Shown: positions 33,501 to 35,668 of the stretch, one piece after another
Numbering within the stretch: position 1 is the first letter of the stretch
How the letters are laid out: every line of letters begins with the position of its first letter
Assembly (NCBI RefSeq): GCF_009905725.1
Contig: NZ_JAAAKV010000021.1
Coordinates: 1-35,668, forward strand
DNA: 35,668 nucleotides
Direction: 5' to 3'
From: Emticicia sp. CRIBPO
GTDB taxonomy: Bacteria > Bacteroidota > Bacteroidia > Cytophagales > Spirosomataceae
The notes under the pieces: model-generated
What the model was told of the DNA's origin: nothing
Database searches by the model: none
The model's input: only the letters and a program-made list of their open reading frames with translations
Program-made: the position numbers and the translations under genes

Positions 33501-35668
33501 CCGTCGGGCAGGTTGACAGAAGTGAAACTGATGCTTCCGTTGACTGCAGAGCAGACAGACGGGTTGACAGATGAACCGGCAGCCAAAGTATGAGTAGCGG
33601 GGCTGGCAACCACCACCGGGCCTGCTGCTGTGGCATTACAACCACTGACGGTAATTGAAAAGGCGGTGTATGATCCTGCGGCTAAGCCTGTCAGGGTAAA
33701 TGCCCCGGAGGCAACGGTAACGGAAGCCGAGGCCGGTGATCCGCCAAAGGAGTAATTGAGGGTATGGGACCCGTTCGAAACAGTGGTCGTAAAGGCAATG
33801 CTTCCGTCAGAGCCGCCATAAAGTGTTACAGGAGTGGCTACTCCCGGTGTAAGCGTCGGAGCAGAAGGGTCTGTCAGTGTTTTTGACCCTGATGCCGAAC
33901 TTGTACAACTGCTAACAGTTATTGAGAATGAGGAATATGATCCAGCTATAAGGCCAGATAGCGTAAATGCCCCTGAAGCAACCGTAACAGAAGCCGTTTT
34001 GGCCGCTCCATCATTATAGTTCAAAGTATAAGTTCCATCGGCTAAAGTGGTGGTGAAGGCAATGCTTCCGTTTGTTCCGCCACAGGTAGTCGGATTCACA
34101 GCTGAACCCAAGGTTAATGTTGCGGTGCTCGGATCAGTCAGGTTTCTTGATCCCGAAGCTGAGCTTGTGCAACTGCTCACGGTTATTGAGAATGATGAGT
34201 ATGATCCCGCTGGAAGGCCTGATAACGTAAAGGCTCCCGAAGCTACTGTAACGGAAGCCGTTTTGGCTGCCCCATCTGAGTAATTCAGAGTGTAAGTGCC
34301 ATCCGCTAAAGTAGTGGTGAAAGCGATGCTTCCGTTTGTTCCGCCGCAGGTGCTTGGATTAACAGAAGAGCCTAAGGTCAATGTTGCCGTACTTGGATCT
34401 GTCAGGTTTCTTGATCCCGAAGCCGAGCTTGTACAGCTGTTCACCGTTATCGAGAATCCTGAGTATGATCCTGCTACAAGTCCTGATAACGTAAAGGCCC
34501 CTGAAGCTACAGTAACAGACGCTGTTTTAGCTGCTCCGTCAGAGTAATTCAACGTGTAAGTGCCATCCGCTAAAGTGGTCGTGAAGGCAATGCTTCCGTT
34601 TGTGCCGCCGCAGGTGGTTGGATTAACAGCTGAGCCTAAAGTCAATGTCGCCGTAGTCGGATCAGTGAGCGTCCTTGATCCTGATGCTGAACTAATACAT
34701 CCAGTAACAGTTATGGAGAATGAATTATAAGTTCCAGCCGTAAGTCCCGATAGGGTAAATGCCCCTGAAGCCACCGTAACTGAAGCCGTTTTGGCCGCTC
34801 CATCATTATAGTTCAAAGTGTAAGTTCCATCTGCTAAAGTAGTGGTGAAAGGAATACTTCCGTTTGTCCCACCGCAAGTGCTTGGGTTTACAGCTGAACC
34901 CAAAGTCAATGTCGCCGTAGTCGGATCAGTCAGGTTTCTTGATCCTGAGGCTGAGCTTGTACAACTGCTCACGGTTATTGAGAATGAAGAATATGATCCT
35001 GCCGGAAGTCCTGATAGCGTAAATGCCCCGGAAGCTACTGTAACAGAAGCGGTTTTAGCTGCTCCGTCAGAGTAATTCAAAGTGTAACTTCCATCCGCTA
35101 AAGTAGTCGTGAAAGCGATGCTTCCGTTTGTGCCGCCACAGGTGGTTGGGTTTACAGGAAAACCTAAAGTCAATGTGGCCGTGCTAGGATCGCTCAGAGT
35201 GGTTGATCCTGAGGCTGAGCTTGTACAACTGCTCACGGTTATCGAGAATGAAGAATATGATCCAGCCGGAAGTCCTGATAAAGTGAACGCACCTGAAGCT
35301 ACCATAACAGAAGCGTTTTTAGCTGCCCCGTCAGAGTAATTTAAAGTGTAAGTCCCATCCGCCAAAGTGGTGGTGAAGGCGATGCTTCCGTTTGTTCCGC
35401 CACATGTGGTTGGATTAACAGCTGAGCCCAAGGTCAATGTCGCTGTACTAGGATCGCTCAGAGTGGTTGATCCTGAGGCTGAACTTGTGCAGCCTGTGAC
35501 AGTTATTGAGAATGAGGAATATGATCCAGCTATAAGGCCAGATAGCGTAAATGCCCCTGAAGCAACCGTAACAGAAGCCGTTTTCGCTGCACCATCATTA
35601 TAGTTCAAAGTATAAGTTCCATCGGCTAAAGTGGTGGTGAAGGCAATGCTTCCGTTTGTTCCGCCACA
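30596..35668 (-). CDS. Giant secreted repeat protein (SprB-like repeats, HYR-like domains, T9SS tail), N-terminus beyond the window
   Basis: The frame is open through the right edge, so the true start lies outside; an ATG at 35608 is only an internal Met within a repeat. Reading from the N-terminal side, the visible part has at least nine 88-90-residue repeats (CGGTNGSIAFTTTLADGTYT, then FTLSGLPAGSYSSFSITV), which resemble SprB-type adhesin repeats. An Ig-like segment follows (SYLWNTGETT...TYIVTVFYAGGCSSTASITV), then four HYR-like domains of about 80 residues each ending near SxDNCGI. Next comes a lysine-rich beta-repeat stretch (about 31,000-31,330) I cannot assign. The protein ends in a type IX secretion C-terminal domain (GPNPTNDLLDLLIRLP, LNGRNLFSEQI, FASGTYLLNLRT, VRIVKID). 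The protein is therefore exported by T9SS and surface-attached or released. Adhesion or gliding is likely but not shown. Confidence 0.92.
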   Translation of the reverse strand, partial: CGGTNGSIAFTTTLADGTYTLNYNDGAAKTASVTVASGAFTLSGLIAGSYSSFSITVTGCTSSASGSTTLSDPSTATLTLGSAVNPTTCGGTNGSIAFTTTLADGTYTLNYSDGAAKNASVMVASGAFTLSGLPAGSYSSFSITVSSCTSSASGSTTLSDPSTATLTLGFPVNPTTCGGTNGSIAFTTTLADGSYTLNYSDGAAKTASVTVASGAFTLSGLPAGSYSSFSITVSSCTSSASGSRNLTDPTTATLTLGSAVNPSTCGGTNGSIPFTTTLADGTYTLNYNDGAAKTASVTVASGAFTLSGLTAGTYNSFSITVTGCISSASGSRTLTDPTTATLTLGSAVNPTTCGGTNGSIAFTTTLADGTYTLNYSDGAAKTASVTVASGAFTLSGLVAGSYSGFSITVNSCTSSASGSRNLTDPSTATLTLGSSVNPSTCGGTNGSIAFTTTLADGTYTLNYSDGAAKTASVTVASGAFTLSGLPAGSYSSFSITVSSCTSSASGSRNLTDPSTATLTLGSAVNPTTCGGTNGSIAFTTTLADGTYTLNYNDGAAKTASVTVASGAFTLSGLIAGSYSSFSITVSSCTSSASGSKTLTDPSAPTLTPGVATPVTLYGGSDGSIAFTTTVSNGSHTLNYSFGGSPASASVTVASGAFTLTGLAAGSYTAFSITVSGCNATAAGPVVVASPATHTLAAGSSVNPSVCSAVNGSISFTSVNLPDGSYTLDYLKGGSPASASVSITSGAFTLSGLSAGSYSNFTITFNTYTNSPAGPVTLTDPAAHTLAVNSFSSPNTCGSSNGSITFLTSGLSNGTYSLSYTGSGSPQNVTVSGNSFTLSGLPGGTYSGFSINNGGCVGSVSTPVTLSNPSAPVASVYADGPANFCKGSSVNLIASAGDSYLWNTGETTRVYNASVTGTYIVTVFYAGGCSSTASITVSATKCNTAPVAVCNSFTVPAGPNCTASVTPFRVGSESYDVDGDPLTYSLSPAGPFSAGTHQVTMTVKDPFGASSSCTTTFHVVDETLPTVRTKNISVTLNAAGQATISPGDINNGSFDNCGIGSMKISQNVFGCNDLGTKQVALYITDIHGHTSEGYALVTVSDKTAPVAKVKNISVKLDASGKVSIKAADINDGSSDNCSITELSLSRTDFDCTSAGPNNVTLTVKDAGGNTASAVAVVTIIDDIAPVALAKNLTVYLDKTGLANITAQMADNGSSDNCGIKSLIVSNTSFICSDLRVKTVSLTVTDKSDNKTSVNFSVTVLDTIAPVVVTKAVTLELSAEKTASLTAAQLNGGSSDNCGIVETTISKTAFSCSSLGVNKVRLTVKDASGNTSSALQEVIVTDPLGVCPCSYAVIAFDKVTLNRNKVNTGGVGIINSGKKVKLIKTLVNATGTFVKADGKDFDSESSASSYMKGLAPTPDPFRENTFNDKKKLKVKKGQSVSANEDHYGNVKVGRDATLTFSSKSDVFIKKLSLKKGAKIVFGQQTFLVISKKMSIGKEVIINEAAQDAKIFTGKNTVISKGAQVHASIHSDRNMTLRRSSEDTPTQMYGLFVADKIKSGRHVQWNGTGTGCDDNKEQDQAVLARKARKSGEKKEITEPEKQLITEEIVSLELSAGPNPTNDLLDLLIRLPKETSAQLHVTDLNGRNLFSEQIQGSGKTIRKQLSLGKFASGTYLLNLRTPQENKTVRIVKID
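33263..35668 (-). repeat. Tandem 264-bp coding repeats inside the giant gene
   Basis: A marker word (GCTTCCGTT or close variants) recurs at 35648, 35384, 35120, 34856, 34592, 34328, 34064 and 33800, exactly 264 bases apart. It then recurs at 33533 and 33263 with spacings of 267 and 270, so the seven right-hand units are homogeneous and the left ones older. Segments 33916-34083 and 35500-35667, six units (1584 bases) apart, differ at only 3 of 168 positions, far less than neighbouring units do. This indicates recent duplication or gene conversion of a six-unit block. Confidence 0.9.

Noticed and set aside
33834-35603. A series of rightward frames of 61-83 codons at regular spacing
   Set aside because: They are antisense shadows of the 264-bp repeats of the giant protein; the same translation recurs in each unit, and the minus-strand frame has the signature of a secreted repeat protein.
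33263-35668. CRISPR-like regular spacing
   Set aside because: The whole 264-bp unit repeats, including what would be spacers, and the array is a continuous coding frame.
1-35668. tRNA, rRNA and insertion sequences with transposase
   Set aside because: No cloverleaf, rRNA core sequence, transposase frame or terminal inverted repeat pair was recognised by reading the window; covariance tools were not available.

Overview
The window comes from a Bacteroidota chromosome, most likely of the order Cytophagales. The evidence is a SusC/SusD pair, a protein with a type IX secretion C-terminal sorting tail, LytS/LytTR signalling, very few Shine-Dalgarno sites and several promoters of the Bacteroidota type (TTTG, 19-21 bases, TAnnTTTG). 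The genus cannot be fixed from the sequence.

Layout. (1) 1-3080 is a visibly AT-rich accessory segment read leftward. It holds a reverse transcriptase cut by the window edge (1-933) that looks like an antiphage (DRT-type) enzyme, a perfect 17-bp hairpin in its upstream region, a decayed second copy of the 3' end of the neighbouring ABC permease/peptidase gene, an unrecognised 226-aa gene and a possible 48-aa basic protein. (2) 3082-9857 is an export and sensing module. An ABC ATPase and an ABC permease fused to an M1-type metallopeptidase are transcribed leftward, divergently from a LytS-type histidine kinase and a LytTR response regulator. (3) 9946-10431 is a YdeI/DUF1905 protein. (4) 10687-25466 is a polysaccharide utilisation locus, probably for alpha-mannosides: GntR/UTRA regulator, SusC, SusD, GH92 exo-mannosidase, a secreted six-hairpin glycosidase-like protein, ROK sugar kinase, mannose-6-phosphate isomerase with an extra N-terminal domain, and an MFS sugar porter. 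The implied route is binding and uptake of oligosaccharide by SusCD, release of mannose by GH92, import by the MFS porter, phosphorylation by the ROK kinase and isomerisation to fructose-6-phosphate. (5) 25466-30595 is a patchwork of small leftward genes (HigBA and HipBA toxin-antitoxin modules, a DEDDh exonuclease, a GNAT enzyme and a broken ABM gene) interspersed with short dispersed palindromic repeats. (6) 30596-35668 is the C-terminal part of a giant secreted repeat protein whose gene runs off the right edge.

Regulation can be read in several places. A related palindrome (TGTTCATA, 2 bases, TATnAACA) lies in front of gntR, susC and the GH92 gene, which suggests one autoregulated GntR regulon of three transcription units. 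The higBA promoter carries a perfect 11-bp inverted repeat between its -33 and -7 elements. Two families of short intergenic repeats were found: a two-hairpin element of about 51 bases, and an ACCATGAAGG...CATTAAG element of 26 bases.

The observations most worth following are the edge reverse transcriptase with its structured upstream region, the three-site GntR regulon, the unassigned six-hairpin enzyme and the two-domain isomerase of the mannose locus, the paired-hairpin repeats, and the ABM gene interrupted by a single in-frame TGA.
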